Shown here: positions 63,346-64,000 of the stretch, one piece after another
Position numbering within the stretch: position 1 is the first letter of the stretch
Layout: each line of letters begins with the position of its first letter
Assembly: GCF_009649845.1 (NCBI RefSeq)
Contig: NZ_WJIE01000018.1
Coordinates: 89,617-153,616, forward strand
Direction: 5' to 3'
DNA length: 64,000 bases
Origin: Polyangium spumosum
GTDB taxonomy: Bacteria; Myxococcota_A; Polyangia; Polyangiales; Polyangiaceae
Made by a program: the position numbers and the translations under genes
Notes under the pieces: generated by a model
Databases searched by the model: none
Seen by the model: only the letters and a program-made list of their open reading frames with translations
What the model was told of the DNA's origin: nothing

Positions 63346-63627
63346 GCCGCCCCTCGCCGGGAGACAAAGAGCGCCGAAAGGTGCGGTCCTCGGTGGTTGA
63401 TGTGTGGCGCTGGCGGGCCTCCGGGCGTGGCAGTGTCACATGATCGAGGTGGATCTCATAGAGGTCCCCTGCTCGGTCCTTGAAAACTGGATTGTACGCA
63501 ACACGCAAACGTGTGGTGACGTGGCCCTCGCTTGAGCCTGCGCAAGCACGGCCGAGCAATCACGTCATGCCTAGAGCATGAGCCGTCACCCGGTCTTTAG
63601 CCGGACCGAGGTGACCTCCAGCGAGTT
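63346..63627 (+). other. rRNA leader with antitermination and processing signals
   Basis: The leader of about 280 bases ends at 16S. It has the TGCTCGGTCCTTGAAAACTGG segment near 63470-63491, a typical position and style for the leader's boxA region, and a hairpin at 63586-63614 in which TCACCCGGTC pairs with GACCGAGGTGA. The hairpin may be part of the RNase III processing stem. No gene is seen in it. Confidence 0.5.

Positions 63628-64000
<373 letters not shown>

Overview
The window is about 64 kb of very GC-rich DNA that looks like the chromosome of a myxobacterium, most likely Polyangiales (a Sorangium or Polyangium relative). The reasons are the 5' part of a 16S rRNA gene at the right edge with a delta-proteobacterial/Myxococcota look, several cysteine- or glycine-rich lipoproteins, many Ser/Thr and histidine kinases (two of them near 1,900 to 2,000 residues), and widely spaced regulatory genes. 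I used no database. All family names rest on motifs read directly from the translations.

Layout. 1-2.7 kb: surface lipoproteins and a protein with 32 cysteines. 2.8-15.4 kb: two tandem giant hybrid kinases (Ser/Thr kinase, AAA ATPase, GAF, histidine kinase, and a receiver in the second), then a receiver-STAS protein. 15.5-18.7 kb: a DUF2267 protein and the divergent K+ uptake pair trkA/trkH. 18.7-23.1 kb: a minus-strand cluster with a Septu-like (PtuA ATPase plus PtuB HNH) anti-phage pair, a 2-hydroxyacid dehydrogenase and a lipoprotein. 23.1-24.0 kb: a tandem array of 42-43 bp units next to a helical protein of unknown function. 24.1-32.2 kb: glutamate synthase gltB-gltD followed by a MASE1-PAS histidine kinase. 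32.3-34.3 kb: an outer-membrane barrel protein and an NmrA-like protein. 34.4-43.6 kb: a type VI secretion island, with a DUF2169 protein convergent to a seven-gene operon (Ser/Thr kinase, TPR protein, lipoprotein, VgrG, PAAR, FHA-DUF4123 chaperone, double-motif nuclease effector). 43.7-45.2 kb: a 300 bp palindromic element, a paralogue of the 23.4 kb helical protein, and a second 42-43 bp array directly after it. 45.3-56.3 kb: an NtrC-type two-component pair divergent from a TolC-MFP-RND efflux operon, and a membrane-anchored trehalose-6-phosphate synthase. 56.4-62.8 kb: 4-alpha-glucanotransferase, a small membrane protein, a second membrane Ser/Thr kinase, RtcB RNA ligase and a small disordered protein. 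62.8-64 kb: four tandem rRNA promoters, the rRNA leader and the start of 16S.

The strongest candidate for something undescribed is a repeated arrangement. Two divergent paralogues of an unrecognised helical protein (23364-24017 minus and 44167-44826 plus) each have, directly after the stop codon and on the same strand, a degenerate tandem array with a 42-43 bp period. Units of both arrays carry a YTCCG-N7-GGA core and a second small palindrome. One of these pairs lies directly upstream of the Septu-like genes. A second useful result is a readable control region for the efflux operon: three related GGGAA...CTCC-type sites and a sigma-54-like -24/-12 element in the 205 bp between the NtrC-type regulator pair and the pump.
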